64,000 bases of DNA from Photobacterium carnosum (lineage in GTDB: Bacteria > Pseudomonadota > Gammaproteobacteria > Enterobacterales > Vibrionaceae): contig NZ_NPIB01000015.1 in assembly GCF_002849605.1 (NCBI RefSeq), positions 1 to 64,000 on the forward strand, in the 5' to 3' direction. Below, one piece after another: positions 29,672 through 39,503 of this stretch (position 1 is its first letter; each line of letters starts with the position of its first letter). A program made the translations under genes and the position numbers. A model generated the notes under the pieces. It had not been told where the DNA came from. It searched no databases and saw nothing but the letters and a program-made list of their open reading frames with translations.

Positions 29672-32593
29672 TTAGTTATGGCTAACAACAATTAAACGTA
29701 ATGAATCAAGTTGAATTTGCGCTTTGGCGATGTAATCGGTCAAATCTGAAATTTGGGATTCAATTAACTCTAACTCGTCATCACGAATGTTAGGGTTGAC
29801 GGCTTTTAATGCCAGTAAACGTTGATGTTCAGCTTGTAATGTGGCTTCCATCTCGGATTGTGCTTGGCTACGAACGGTGACTAATTCTTTGTCAATTTCG
29901 CGTTCAGCATGGGCAATTAAAGTATGGATCTCTTTTTGAACTGAGTTAACCAATTTGCTGCTCAAATGGCGGTTAATTGGGCTTAACTGACGGTTAAAAC
30001 TTTCAAACTCAACATTGGCAGAAAGGTTATTACCTTTACTATCAAGTAGAATACGAATCGGTGTTTTCGGTAAGAAACGTCCAATACCTGATTGTTTTGG
30101 TGCTTGTGCATCAACCACGTAAATCAGTTCTAATAACAATGTACCGACAGGCAGCGCTTTGTTTTTCAGTAATGAAACCGCAGTCGTACCAACACCTTCA
30201 CTTAATAATAATTCGATACCACCTTGAATCATTGGGTGTTCCCAGCTGATAAAGTGCAAATCTTCGCGTGACAGTGCAGTGTTACGATCAAAAGTAATGG
30301 TGCAACCGTCATAAGGTAAGCCCGGGTAGCTTGCAACCATCATATGTTCTGATGGTGTTACTACAATTGCATTTTCACCTTTATCGTCTTGGTTAAGACC
30401 GATAGTATCAAACAAGCCTAGTGCGAAAGAGATTAAGTTGGTATCGCCATCTTTACTGCTGATCTGCTCCACTAACTGTTGAGCAGCTTCGCCGCCGTTA
30501 GAGTGGATTTCCAGTAATCGGTCGCGACCTTGCTCAAGTTTGCCTTTCAGTTCGTTATGTAGCGCAGCGCTTTGAGTGATCACCGCTTCTAGTGCGTCAC
30601 TGTCTTGCTTCTCACTGGCAAGTAGCGTGATTAATTCTTCACATACTGCTTCATAAACCGGACGGCCTGTTGGGCAGGTTTCTTCAAAGGCATTTAAGCC
30701 TTCGTTAAACCAACGTGCCAATAAAGCTTGTGAGGTACCTTCAAGATGCGGTACGTGGATTTCGATTTCACGTTGCTGACCGATACGATCTAAACGACCA
30801 ATACGTTGTTCTAGCAAGTCAGGGTTGCTCGGTAAATCGAACATCACTAATTGGTTAGCAAATTGGAAGTTACGACCTTCTGAACCAATCTCTGAACAGA
30901 TTAATACTTGAGCGCCACTTTCTTCCTGAGCAAAATATGCTGCCGCTTTATCACGTTCAATGATTGACATCCCTTCATGGAATACGGTGGCACGAATACC
31001 TTCACGCTCACGCAGGGCTTGTTCTAGTGTTAATGCAGTTTGAGCACGAGAACAGATCACCAATACTTTCTCATTACGATTGGCTTTTAGCATATCTAAC
31101 AGCCAGTTAATGCGAGGATCAAAGTTCCACCATGTGGCTGATTCACCCTCAAAGTCTTGATAGATATCTTCAGGATAAAGCAGTTTAATTGCTTTTTCGT
31201 TAATGCTTAGTTTGCCTGACATCATGCCAGCAACACGCATTGCAGTGCTGTATTGATTTGGCATCGGCAATGGGTACATATTAAGGTGACGTTTAGGGAA
31301 ACCTTTGATCGCTGAACGGGTGTTACGGAATAACACGCGGCCAGTACCATGACGATCCATTAAGTTACGGATCAATTCGTGACGTGCTTCAAGTGCTTCT
31401 GCGTCGTCGGCTGTAACTGCATTTTCAATCGCAGTGATCATTGGTTCAACATTCTGACCTGCAAGCAATTCGATTAGGGTTTGCTTAGCATCGCTATCAA
31501 GTTTTTTACCTGCAAGTAATTGAGATACAGCATCGGCAATGGGTTCGTATAGACGCTCTTCTTCAACAAAGGCTTCATAATCGTAAAAGCGATCAGGGTC
31601 TAATAAGCGTAGGCGAGCAAAGTGGCTTTCACGGCCTAATTGTTCAGGCGTTGCAGTTAGCAGTAATACGCCAGGGGTTTTTTCAGCAATCGCTTCAACG
31701 ACTTGGTATTGACGGCTTGGACGCTCTTCACTCCACTCAAGGTGATGCGCTTCATCAACAATGAGTAGATCCCAATCTGCATCTAATGCTTGTTCAAAGC
31801 GACGACGGCTTTTACGCAGAAAATTAAGTGAACATAATACAAATTGTGCAGTATCAAATGGATTAGCAGCATCCGCCAAAGATTCAACGCAACGCTCTTC
31901 ATCAAAAATAGAAAAGTGAAGGTTAAAGCGACGCATCATTTCTACAAGCCATTGGTGCTGTAGGGTTTCAGGGACTAAAATTAGAATACGTTCAGCACGG
32001 CCAGATAGTACCTGCTGGTGGATGATCATGCCCGCTTCAATGGTTTTACCTAAACCTACTTCATCAGCTAAAAGCACTCGTGGTGCATAACGGCGACCGA
32101 CTTCATGAGCAATGTAAAGCTGGTGTGGAATTAAGCCTGCACGCATGCCACATAAGCCACGTAATGGACTTTTTAGTTGTTCGTATTGATTTTTTAGCGC
32201 GCGGTAACGTAATGCAAATCGATCCATACGATCGATTTGACCTGCAAATAATTTATCTTGCGGTTTATTAAAGCGGATTTGATGGCTTAAAAATATTTCA
32301 CGTAACGCGACATCGCTTTCTTCGGTATCTATACGGGTACCGATATAAGTGATAATTCCTTTATCCTCTTCGATCGCTTCAACTTTTAACGACCAGCCTT
32401 CGTGGCTTTCAATCACATCACCAACATTGAACATTACACGGGTAACTGGTGCATCATGTCGAGCGTATAAACGGTTTTCATCTGATGCTGGAAACATCAA
32501 GCTAACAGTACGTGGCTCAATAGCGACGACTGTGCCCAAACCTAAATCACTTTCTGTATCACTGATCCAACGTTGACCCAAAGCAAATGGCAT
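29672..32593 (-). CDS. rapA: RNA polymerase-associated ATPase RapA (HepA)
   Basis: This 973-aa SWI2/SNF2 protein recycles RNA polymerase after termination. The N-terminal Tudor-like domains cover about residues 1-110. The ATPase core has Walker A DEVGLGKT at 177-184, the DEAHH Walker B at 279-283 and a helicase C lobe with [10 protein letters not shown] and [10 protein letters not shown]. The C-terminal RapA-specific region follows. E. coli RapA is 968 aa. It is monocistronic, with its own terminator. Confidence 0.97.
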   Translation of the reverse strand: MPFALGQRWISDTESDLGLGTVVAIEPRTVSLMFPASDENRLYARHDAPVTRVMFNVGDVIESHEGWSLKVEAIEEDKGIITYIGTRIDTEESDVALREIFLSHQIRFNKPQDKLFAGQIDRMDRFALRYRALKNQYEQLKSPLRGLCGMRAGLIPHQLYIAHEVGRRYAPRVLLADEVGLGKTIEAGMIIHQQVLSGRAERILILVPETLQHQWLVEMMRRFNLHFSIFDEERCVESLADAANPFDTAQFVLCSLNFLRKSRRRFEQALDADWDLLIVDEAHHLEWSEERPSRQYQVVEAIAEKTPGVLLLTATPEQLGRESHFARLRLLDPDRFYDYEAFVEEERLYEPIADAVSQLLAGKKLDSDAKQTLIELLAGQNVEPMITAIENAVTADDAEALEARHELIRNLMDRHGTGRVLFRNTRSAIKGFPKRHLNMYPLPMPNQYSTAMRVAGMMSGKLSINEKAIKLLYPEDIYQDFEGESATWWNFDPRINWLLDMLKANRNEKVLVICSRAQTALTLEQALREREGIRATVFHEGMSIIERDKAAAYFAQEESGAQVLICSEIGSEGRNFQFANQLVMFDLPSNPDLLEQRIGRLDRIGQQREIEIHVPHLEGTSQALLARWFNEGLNAFEETCPTGRPVYEAVCEELITLLASEKQDSDALEAVITQSAALHNELKGKLEQGRDRLLEIHSNGGEAAQQLVEQISSKDGDTNLISFALGLFDTIGLNQDDKGENAIVVTPSEHMMVASYPGLPYDGCTITFDRNTALSREDLHFISWEHPMIQGGIELLLSEGVGTTAVSLLKNKALPVGTLLLELIYVVDAQAPKQSGIGRFLPKTPIRILLDSKGNNLSANVEFESFNRQLSPINRHLSSKLVNSVQKEIHTLIAHAEREIDKELVTVRSQAQSEMEATLQAEHQRLLALKAVNPNIRDDELELIESQISDLTDYIAKAQIQLDSLRLIVVSHN

Positions 32594-32934
32594 AGTGCTA
32601 AAAACCTTCTAATTATTTGATATAAAGGAAAATGTTATAATTCGCGTTGTCAGTTTATCGTCTATTTTAAAACTAAATGCATAGATGAATAATATGACAT
32701 ACGCATAATTCAAAATGGGGGAGTCATGTTACTGCATGATGTGATTAAGGTCACGGTGAAAGTGTGTAAAAGAAGCGTGAGTATTAATGTCATTTTAGTT
32801 TAATCAATAGATGCTTTAATTGTTATGAACGCTGATCGTTATAAATACGGTAATTAACACAAACGTTAATTTTGACGTAAGCTAAAAGAGTGATAGCCAA
32901 GTTTATTGTTGTTCGCCCTACCAAGGAGGTGCTT
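32594..32934. other. Divergent rapA / PIN-PhoH intergenic region
   Basis: About 340 bp between divergent starts. It is AT-rich with no coding potential. A TATAAAT element at about 32840-32846 could be a -10 for the downstream gene, but I see no convincing -35. An AAGGAGG ribosome-binding site at 32922-32928 marks the downstream start. Nothing else is recognisable. Confidence 0.45.
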
Positions 32935-34311
32935 ATGGACAATGCCGAACGGAAACTGTTTGTACTTGATACAAATATTCTGCTTCATGAACCTCTCGCT
33001 ATCTTTTCTTTTCAGGAGCATGACGTCGTGATCCCGATGACGGTACTGGAAGAATTAGATCGTATTAAAGACAGTAAGCGTGATGTTTCACGTGATGCGC
33101 GGGTTGCTATTCGCGCCCTTGAAAATATCTTTCACGATGCGACCCCTGAACAAATTTCAGCGGGTATTCCTTTTAATGATCAGATTCCACATAACGGCAC
33201 GATCGCTATTTTTGCTGATTATGAAGTCAAACAAACGGTACATGCCTTTAGTGATAAAGCAGGTGATAACCGTATTCTTAATAGTGTTCTTTTCCTTCAG
33301 CAAAAATATGCCCCTAGAAGCGTAGTATTAGTCACCAAAGATATCAATATGCGCTTACGAGCCAAAGGGGCTGGGGTGTTGAATGTTGATGATTACCGTT
33401 CCGATCAATTGATTGATGATGTTGCTTTACTCAGCAAAGGTTTTCACCGTTATAACGGTAATTTCTGGGACAATGTCGCTGAGTGTCATTCTGAAAATCG
33501 TGGTCGTGCAACCTTACATACGTTACCGAAAGAGTTATTTGATAACCCATATCTTAATCAATATCTATTGGATGACAGTGAGGATTTTGCTGCACGAATT
33601 AAAGCCATGGATGGTGAAGACGTCACCATTAAAGACATTAGTTATGACCGCTTAATGCATCGTCAAGCATGGGGTATACAGCCTAAAAATATTTATCAAG
33701 GTATGGCGTTGGATGCAATGCTTGATCCTAGCATTGATTTGGTGATTTTAACGGGGCCTGCGGGTTGTGGTAAAACCATTTTAGCGATGGCGGCAGCGTT
33801 AGAACAGGTGATTGAAAAAGGGATGTATGACAAGATCATTGTTACGCGTAATACCCCTGAAATCGCAGAATCTATTGGTTTTCTACCCGGCACTGAAGAA
33901 GAAAAAATGTTGCCGTGGTTGGCGGCAGTAACCGATACCATGGAAGCGTTACATAAACATGATGTGTGTACTGATGGTTCAATGAAATACATTTTTGACA
34001 AAGCCAATATTCAATTTAAATCAATTAACTTTATGCGCGGTCGTTCAATTCAAAATGCATTTGTATTGCTCGATGAGTGTCAGAACCTAACCGCATCACA
34101 GATTAAAACCATTATTACCCGTTGTGGTGAGGGAACTAAGTTGGTGTGCTCGGGTAACTTGGCGCAAATTGATTCCAATTATCTATCACCAGTAACATCA
34201 GGATTAACTTACATTGTTGAACGGTTTAAACACTTTGAGGGTAGCGCCAATATTTATATTAATGGTGTGGTGCGAAGTCGTTTAGCAGAATTTGCGGAAG
34301 AAAATCTTTAA
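32935..34311 (+). CDS. PIN domain-PhoH ATPase fusion protein (PhoH2/YlaK type)
   Basis: This 458-aa protein begins MDNAERKLFVLDTNILLHEP. The N-terminal PIN ribonuclease-like domain (about residues 8-150) keeps the acidic residues of the LDTNILL, LEELDRIKDS and D-N-R segments. The C-terminal PhoH P-loop domain (about 225-455) has Walker A GPAGCGKT near residue 274 and Walker B LLDECQN. Related PIN-PhoH proteins in mycobacteria are RNA helicase/RNases; the function in vibrios is not established. The start at 32935 follows a near-perfect AAGGAGG site. An in-frame start at 32890 has none. Confidence 0.9.
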   Translation: MDNAERKLFVLDTNILLHEPLAIFSFQEHDVVIPMTVLEELDRIKDSKRDVSRDARVAIRALENIFHDATPEQISAGIPFNDQIPHNGTIAIFADYEVKQTVHAFSDKAGDNRILNSVLFLQQKYAPRSVVLVTKDINMRLRAKGAGVLNVDDYRSDQLIDDVALLSKGFHRYNGNFWDNVAECHSENRGRATLHTLPKELFDNPYLNQYLLDDSEDFAARIKAMDGEDVTIKDISYDRLMHRQAWGIQPKNIYQGMALDAMLDPSIDLVILTGPAGCGKTILAMAAALEQVIEKGMYDKIIVTRNTPEIAESIGFLPGTEEEKMLPWLAAVTDTMEALHKHDVCTDGSMKYIFDKANIQFKSINFMRGRSIQNAFVLLDECQNLTASQIKTIITRCGEGTKLVCSGNLAQIDSNYLSPVTSGLTYIVERFKHFEGSANIYINGVVRSRLAEFAEENL

Positions 34312-34337
34312 GTTCACCGTTGTTGTTTTAATAATAT

Positions 34338-34374
34338 AAGCCGAGCTCTAAGGATAAAATATTGAGATCGGCTT
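34338..34374. terminator. Hairpin between the convergent PIN-PhoH gene and thiQ
   Basis: A stem of 7 GC-rich pairs (34338-34344 with 34368-34374), extended inward by a CTC/GAG-type helix, lies 26 bp after the upstream stop and 16 bp from the thiQ stop. T runs are weak on both sides, so bidirectional termination is inferred mainly from position. Confidence 0.6.
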
Positions 34375-34389
34375 TGTTTATGGTCGTTA

Positions 34390-35112
34390 TTACGTTAAGC
34401 CTAAGTAATGACGTAAGTCTGGTTGTTGGGGGTGGTTTAATAGTGCATTAGTCTCCCCAAATGCTTTCACTTCTCCGTTATCAATAAAAATGCATTTATT
34501 GGCGATTTTTTTAGCATCATCAGGGCTATGAGTGATCATTAATACGGTAATGGCTTGCTGCTGAGCCAGTTGCTGTACCAGTTGTAGCATGTCGTTACGC
34601 AATGCAGGATCAAGCGCCGAAAACGGTTCATCAAGCAGTAATAAAGGCCGTTGTCGAATTAAACAGCGCGCTAATGCCACCCGTTGCCGCTGCCCGCCTG
34701 ATAGTTGCTCGGGCAGGCGGGGTAAATACGTCGTTAACCCCACTTTTTCCGCTGCATCATGTACCTGTTGGCGTTGCTGTGGACTCAATTTAAGACGAGG
34801 ATCAACGCCAAGAGCGATATTTTCATAGACCGTTAAATGCGGAAATAAATTATGCTCTTGAAACAGCATTGATAAGGGGCGTTGAGCAGGATCAAGCGTA
34901 ATAATTGATTGCTGGTGGATACGAATATCACCACTATCAGGCTGTAAAAATCCCGCAATAAGCGCCAATAAGGTACTTTTCCCCGCACCACTTGGACCGA
35001 TTAACGCCGCAATATCACCTTGTTGAAGGGTAAAGTTAAAGCTTAACGGCATAGGGTGTTCATGCTGGTGTTGAGGTTGATAGGTATAACATAATTGGTT
35101 TATATCAAGCAT
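34390..35112 (-). CDS. thiQ: Thiamine/TPP ABC transporter ATP-binding protein
   Basis: This 240-aa ABC ATPase has Walker A GPSGAGKS at residues 39-46, the signature LSGGQRQR and Walker B LLLLDEP. It energises the ThiBPQ importer for thiamine, TMP and TPP. The start is set at the ATG at 35112, which overlaps the thiP stop by 8 bp and aligns with E. coli ThiQ. A start at 35154 would read 14 residues into thiP. It is the last gene of the riboswitch-controlled operon. Confidence 0.93.
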   Translation of the reverse strand: MLDINQLCYTYQPQHQHEHPMPLSFNFTLQQGDIAALIGPSGAGKSTLLALIAGFLQPDSGDIRIHQQSIITLDPAQRPLSMLFQEHNLFPHLTVYENIALGVDPRLKLSPQQRQQVHDAAEKVGLTTYLPRLPEQLSGGQRQRVALARCLIRQRPLLLLDEPFSALDPALRNDMLQLVQQLAQQQAITVLMITHSPDDAKKIANKCIFIDNGEVKAFGETNALLNHPQQPDLRHYLGLT

Positions 35113-36712
35113 GGTGTTTGCCTTTGGTTCGCCGAGGCTGGAAGCAATATTCAATCGCGCTGAATAAACCTAAGCTGAGTAATAACAATAATAATGCAGC
35201 CACAGCAGCACCATCCATGCGATAGCTACCCATTAATTGGAATAAATACAGCGGTAATGTTTGAAAATCTTGACTACCGAACAAAGCAATTGCACCGAGA
35301 TCACCCAGCGATAATACCAAGCTGATAGCCAATGACTGTGCGATAGGCTTACGCAGTGCTCGCCATTCTACAAGCCGTAATCGAGACCAACCACGCATGC
35401 CTAAACTATGACATAACATATTGTATTGTTGAGCAATATGCAGCATTGGTTGGCTAAGGGTTTTGATCACATAAGGCAATGCCATTAATGCATTAACCCC
35501 CACAACAACCCAAAAAGCAGCGCCATAGGCATCGGTGTATTGACGCAGTAATAAGAAAATACCCGTACTTAATACTAGCCCTGGAGTAACTAAAATAATG
35601 GTGCCAATAATTTCGATACTATCGGCACTAAAACGTTGTTTATTCAAGCGTAATTGTCGACTCGCGAGTAAGATCATCACCCCAAAAACAAACGCTAAGC
35701 TACATGCCATGACCGCAATTTCAAGTGAATTAGCGACTGCATGCCACAGTGCAGGTTGTTGTAATAACTGCGGTAATTGACGGTTTAATCCAGCAACAAA
35801 AACTGCAATAATTGGCGGGATCACCAGTAATATTGCAGCCACGATCCAACTCCAATCCCACCATTTTGCACGCCAATTATCTTGATAATTAACCACATTT
35901 TTATCCACAGAGGCACTAAAGGTTGCTAATGGTTTGGCAAAGCGATGGCTCAGTAACACTAATCCGCCACAAAGTAACATCTGCCATAGCGCTAAAATCG
36001 CACCAGTTGCAAGATCGAAGTCGTAGCGAATTGCTTGGTAAATCGCAAGTTCAATGGTGGTTGATTTAGGGCCGCCACCCAGTGACATGATCACCGCAAA
36101 ACTGGTAAAGCACAGCATGAAAATAAGCCCCGCTACATGGGGTAATTGTTGGCGTAGTCGAGGCCAAGCGACAAGTTTAAATTTATGCCAACCAGTAATG
36201 CCTAAATGGGCGGCTAATTGGTGCTGTTCATGAGGGATTGATTCTAAACTTTGGAGTAAAAATCGCACGGCTAATGGTAAGTTGAGAAACACATGCGCCA
36301 GCAAAATGCCGCTTAAACCATAAATATTGAGTCGGGGTAATCCGAGCCAGCTTAATCCATGACTAATGATGCCGCTTTTACCGTAGATCGCTAATAAGCC
36401 AAACACCGCCACTAATACAGGCATCACTAGCGTCATAGCAAACAAACGTAATAACAGTTGTTTACCTATAAAATTGCGTCGTGATAGTGCGTAAGCAATC
36501 GCAATTGCAGGCACAATACTGAGTAAAGTAGACAGCAAGGCTTGGTAAAAACTAAATCGCGTCACATGACGTAGATAAGGATCATGCCATAAGCTACTCA
36601 GTTGCCATTGTCCAGCATGAAGTATAAGGCTGGTGATCGCAGCGATCACCAGTAATAAAATAAGCCCGACACTTAATAGTCCGGGCAATAATTGAGTTAC
36701 ACGTTTATTCAC
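35105..36712 (-). CDS. thiP: Thiamine/TPP ABC transporter permease
   Basis: This 535-aa protein has about twelve hydrophobic segments arranged as two homologous permease halves. Each half has an EAA-like loop (AAHLGITGWHKFKLVAWP in the first and SLGMRGWSRLRLVEW in the second) that docks the ThiQ ATPase. The two-in-one permease and length match E. coli ThiP (536). It starts 12 bp after the thiB stop and overlaps thiQ. Confidence 0.94.
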   Translation of the reverse strand: MNKRVTQLLPGLLSVGLILLLVIAAITSLILHAGQWQLSSLWHDPYLRHVTRFSFYQALLSTLLSIVPAIAIAYALSRRNFIGKQLLLRLFAMTLVMPVLVAVFGLLAIYGKSGIISHGLSWLGLPRLNIYGLSGILLAHVFLNLPLAVRFLLQSLESIPHEQHQLAAHLGITGWHKFKLVAWPRLRQQLPHVAGLIFMLCFTSFAVIMSLGGGPKSTTIELAIYQAIRYDFDLATGAILALWQMLLCGGLVLLSHRFAKPLATFSASVDKNVVNYQDNWRAKWWDWSWIVAAILLVIPPIIAVFVAGLNRQLPQLLQQPALWHAVANSLEIAVMACSLAFVFGVMILLASRQLRLNKQRFSADSIEIIGTIILVTPGLVLSTGIFLLLRQYTDAYGAAFWVVVGVNALMALPYVIKTLSQPMLHIAQQYNMLCHSLGMRGWSRLRLVEWRALRKPIAQSLAISLVLSLGDLGAIALFGSQDFQTLPLYLFQLMGSYRMDGAAVAALLLLLLSLGLFSAIEYCFQPRRTKGKHHA

Positions 36713-36724
36713 AGCGGTATGCCA

Positions 36725-37723
36725 TTATTGGGTCAGCGCTTGCTGCCATTCTCGAATCCATGCTTTACGCTTGTGAGCCACTTCATCAGCACTAAATTCT
36801 AATGCTTTATCTGGCACCGTTAATTGATTAAATGCGGCGGGCAGTGGTTGTTTGGTGACAGGATACATCCAGTTGTGGGTCGCAATTTGAGATTGAAACC
36901 CATCACTGACAATGAACTGCATAAACTGATCAGCCAGTTTAGGATGCGGGCTGTTTTTCATTTTGGCTGCGACTTCAACTTGCATGTAATGGCCTTCTTT
37001 AAAGTTAGCCGCTTTATACTGGTTTTTGTGCTCTTCCATAATGTGATAAGCCGGCGAGGTGGTGTATGACAACACCATATCGGCTTCACCATCAAGGAAC
37101 ATGCTGTAAGCTTCTGACCAGCCCTTTGTTACTGTTACTGTGTGTTTAGCAAGTTGTTGCCATGCGGCAGTCGCTTTATCACCGTACACTGATTTTATCC
37201 ATAACATCAGCCCTTGACCTGGGGTTGAGGTGCGCGGATCTTGGTAGATCACACTGATATTTTGGTCGTTAACCAGTGCTTTTAAACTGGTTGGCGGGTG
37301 GGGTAATTTGGTGCTGTCATAAACAAACGCAAAGTAGCCGTAATCGTAAGGAATAAAGGTATCGTCGTGCCAGCCTTTTGGAAGGGTGAGTTTACTAAGA
37401 TCAACATGTTGCTTGGCTAATAACCCGGTTTGTTTGGCTTCGGTCATGAGGTTGTTATCAAGCCCTAACAGAATATCAGCTTTACTGCTGTTACCTTCTA
37501 AACGGACTCTATTTAAAATAGAAACGCCATCTTCTAACGAAACAAAGTTAACCTTGCAACCATCACATTGGGCTTCAAAGGCTTTTTTGATGATCGGCCC
37601 AGGTCCCCACTCTGATGAAAACGAGCTGTAGGTATAAACATTAAGGGTGTTATCGGCGGCAAAAACGTTACTTGAGAGTAACGACATTGATATTAACGGT
37701 AAAAGTGTATAACGGATTTTCAC
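36725..37723 (-). CDS. thiB: Periplasmic thiamine-binding protein of the ThiBPQ importer
   Basis: This 332-aa solute-binding protein (also called tbpA) has a signal peptide at about residues 1-22 and then the conserved LNVYTYSSFSSEWGPG start of the mature domain. It also has the DNNLM segment, the LPYD-like FIPYDYGYFAFVYD ligand-pocket segment and TKGWSEAYSMFL. It delivers thiamine or its phosphates to ThiP. It is the first gene after the TPP riboswitch, with a GGAGCGC ribosome-binding site. Confidence 0.95.
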   Translation of the reverse strand: MKIRYTLLPLISMSLLSSNVFAADNTLNVYTYSSFSSEWGPGPIIKKAFEAQCDGCKVNFVSLEDGVSILNRVRLEGNSSKADILLGLDNNLMTEAKQTGLLAKQHVDLSKLTLPKGWHDDTFIPYDYGYFAFVYDSTKLPHPPTSLKALVNDQNISVIYQDPRTSTPGQGLMLWIKSVYGDKATAAWQQLAKHTVTVTKGWSEAYSMFLDGEADMVLSYTTSPAYHIMEEHKNQYKAANFKEGHYMQVEVAAKMKNSPHPKLADQFMQFIVSDGFQSQIATHNWMYPVTKQPLPAAFNQLTVPDKALEFSADEVAHKRKAWIREWQQALTQ

Positions 37724-37842
37724 TATGCGCTCCTGATGTCAGCATCCTGCAAACAAAATAAAGAGAGAGAGCGGCACAGGCTTGAGAGGTTTTAGTATCA
37801 TGCTGTAATAGCAGATTGGCAGTGGTGAAATACCAGTGCGTT

Positions 37843-37941
37843 TCTCAATTCCTACGCCAGCATTACCTGGTTCAGGTTCAATGGGTTCTGCTATATCAAT
37901 CAAGATAATAACAACAATCTCAGCCTAATGGCTCCCCAATG
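37843..37941 (-). promoter_or_regulatory. TPP riboswitch (THI element) controlling thiBPQ
   Basis: On the minus strand the THI-box elements appear in order. GGGGAGCC (starting 37937) is followed by the pyrimidine-sensor GGCTGAGA. A variable P3 arm comes next, and then the pyrophosphate-sensor ACCTGAACCAGGTAATGCTGGCG with the closing GTAGGAATTGAG. Spacing and order match the TPP aptamer. It lies about 120 nt upstream of thiB, a known riboswitch target. The expression platform is not obvious; no clear terminator with T run separates aptamer and start, so translational control is plausible. Confidence 0.95.
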
Positions 37942-37976
37942 AGAACGCGAGTATTGTACCCGTAACTAGCGTTAAG

Positions 37977-38759
37977 TTATAGCTTCTGATTTAACAACCA
38001 GTTGTAATCAAATTTGATGTTATCGCCATTGATTTTTTTATGCAGTCGATAATGATTTATATGCTGTAATAAAGCCTGTCTATTACCAAAATCAACGCTA
38101 TACCAGTCATAAATTGATGATAAGGTCGTTTGCTTTGAGTTGGTATGTACCCCTTTATTACTATTAATAAAACGGCTGGCGGCAGTATTCAGTTGCTGCT
38201 CAAGTTGATGGCTGTCAAAGACTTGAGGTAGTAAGTCAGGGCACCCTAAGCTGGCACAATTGACCGCATAATGAATACGAGGATCGCGCCAGATCGGACG
38301 TAATATACGATGTTCTATGTCATTTAAACTTAGGGTTTTCTTCATGATAGTAACAATGGGTTGATCCCATGGACCAAAACTGAAAAAACCACCGAGTTTA
38401 GTAATTGAGGTGAGTGGATAATTATCAAGGATCAATTGAACGGTAAGGGCATTATAAAGATTAACCCAATAAGCAAACTGAACATTACGATTATATTGGC
38501 GCGGATCAAGCTGGCTTAGTTGATAAATGTAAGTATGTAATTTTTGTTTATCGGCAGGAGTCACTGCGCTGTAACGAAATAGGGTTTGGTGTGGTTCTAC
38601 AACCAGATATTTATTTAATAACTGTTGCCATTGCTGATGATCAATATCCTGTTGATTGGTGGTAACTTGATCTTGCCAATAAGGCAGTAGATTGGCCTTT
38701 GGTGCTGCGAAAATATTCAGTGACCAGAAAATGAGTAACAAGCTCAACATTATGCGCAT
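37977..38759 (-). CDS. Secreted DUF547-domain protein
   Basis: This 260-aa protein has a short signal peptide (residues 1-18, ending NIFAA). A DUF547 domain covers about residues 60-230, with the characteristic FAYWVNLYNALTV block and the HYAVNCASLGCPDL motif, whose two cysteines are conserved. The biochemical role of DUF547 is unknown; it is widespread in marine gammaproteobacteria. It follows leuD by about 130 bp on the same strand, with a hairpin between, so it is probably a separate unit. Confidence 0.85.
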   Translation of the reverse strand: MRIMLSLLLIFWSLNIFAAPKANLLPYWQDQVTTNQQDIDHQQWQQLLNKYLVVEPHQTLFRYSAVTPADKQKLHTYIYQLSQLDPRQYNRNVQFAYWVNLYNALTVQLILDNYPLTSITKLGGFFSFGPWDQPIVTIMKKTLSLNDIEHRILRPIWRDPRIHYAVNCASLGCPDLLPQVFDSHQLEQQLNTAASRFINSNKGVHTNSKQTTLSSIYDWYSVDFGNRQALLQHINHYRLHKKINGDNIKFDYNWLLNQKL

Positions 38760-38845
38760 AAATAACCTGTTTATAAAGATAAGAGAAAGATCAAGACCGT
38801 TATGGTGCTGGGTTTATTGCAGTGTAAAGAGTGAGGCTATAAATC

Positions 38846-38873
38846 AACGCCCGTTTACTCACAGGCGTTTTTT
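38846..38873. terminator. Hairpin between leuD and the DUF547 gene
   Basis: A stem of at least six GC-rich pairs (38846-38851 with 38864-38869) is followed on the plus strand by a T6 run, but on the minus strand only by a weak TGATTT. Position (15-42 bp after the minus-strand leuD stop) suggests the leu operon terminator, although the better T run faces the other way. Confidence 0.55.
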
Positions 38874-38887
38874 ATTGAACAGATGAC

Positions 38888-39490
38888 CTAAGAAAGATAA
38901 GTGGGAATATTCGCCTCATACTCAGTAATTTTAGTTTGGTGTTGTAGGGTTAAGCCGATGTTGTCTAATCCGTTTAACAAGCAATGACGACGAAATTCGT
39001 CAATTTCAAATGGATATTGTTTGTTATTGGCATTTACTGTCATCGCTTTTAGATCAACGGTGATCTCAGCGCCGACGGTTGTTTCTACAAATTCAAATAA
39101 TTCATCAACCTGTTGATCGGTAAGACGAACAGGGATCATTTGGTTATTGATCGAATTGCCATAAAAAATATCAGCAAAACTGGGGGCGATCATCACTTTA
39201 ATGCCGTAATCAGCAAGGGCCCACGGAGCATGTTCACGTGATGATCCACAGCCGAAGTTTTCTCGTGCCAGTAAAATGGTTGCACCTTGGTAGCGAGGGG
39301 CATTCATTATAAAATCGGGATTAGGTTGTTGGCCGCCATCATCTAAAAAGCGCCAGTCATGAAATAAATGTTGTCCAAATCCAGTACGGGTTACTTTTTG
39401 AAGAAACTGTTTTGGAATAATGGCATCGGTATCAATATTGGCGGTATTTAACGGTACTATCAATCCTGTATGCTGAGTAAAGCCTGTCAT
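38888..39490 (-). CDS. leuD: 3-isopropylmalate dehydratase small subunit
   Basis: This 200-aa protein has an aconitase swivel-domain fold and pairs with LeuC. The conserved [14 protein letters not shown] and [16 protein letters not shown] motifs are present. The start is the ATG at 39490, 13 bp after the leuC stop with an AAGGA ribosome-binding site. This matches E. coli LeuD (201 aa, MAEKFIKHTGL...). An upstream frame to 39553 would read into leuC. Confidence 0.96.
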   Translation of the reverse strand: MTGFTQHTGLIVPLNTANIDTDAIIPKQFLQKVTRTGFGQHLFHDWRFLDDGGQQPNPDFIMNAPRYQGATILLARENFGCGSSREHAPWALADYGIKVMIAPSFADIFYGNSINNQMIPVRLTDQQVDELFEFVETTVGAEITVDLKAMTVNANNKQYPFEIDEFRRHCLLNGLDNIGLTLQHQTKITEYEANIPTYLS

Positions 39491-39503
39491 AGTTATGTCC
39501 TTA

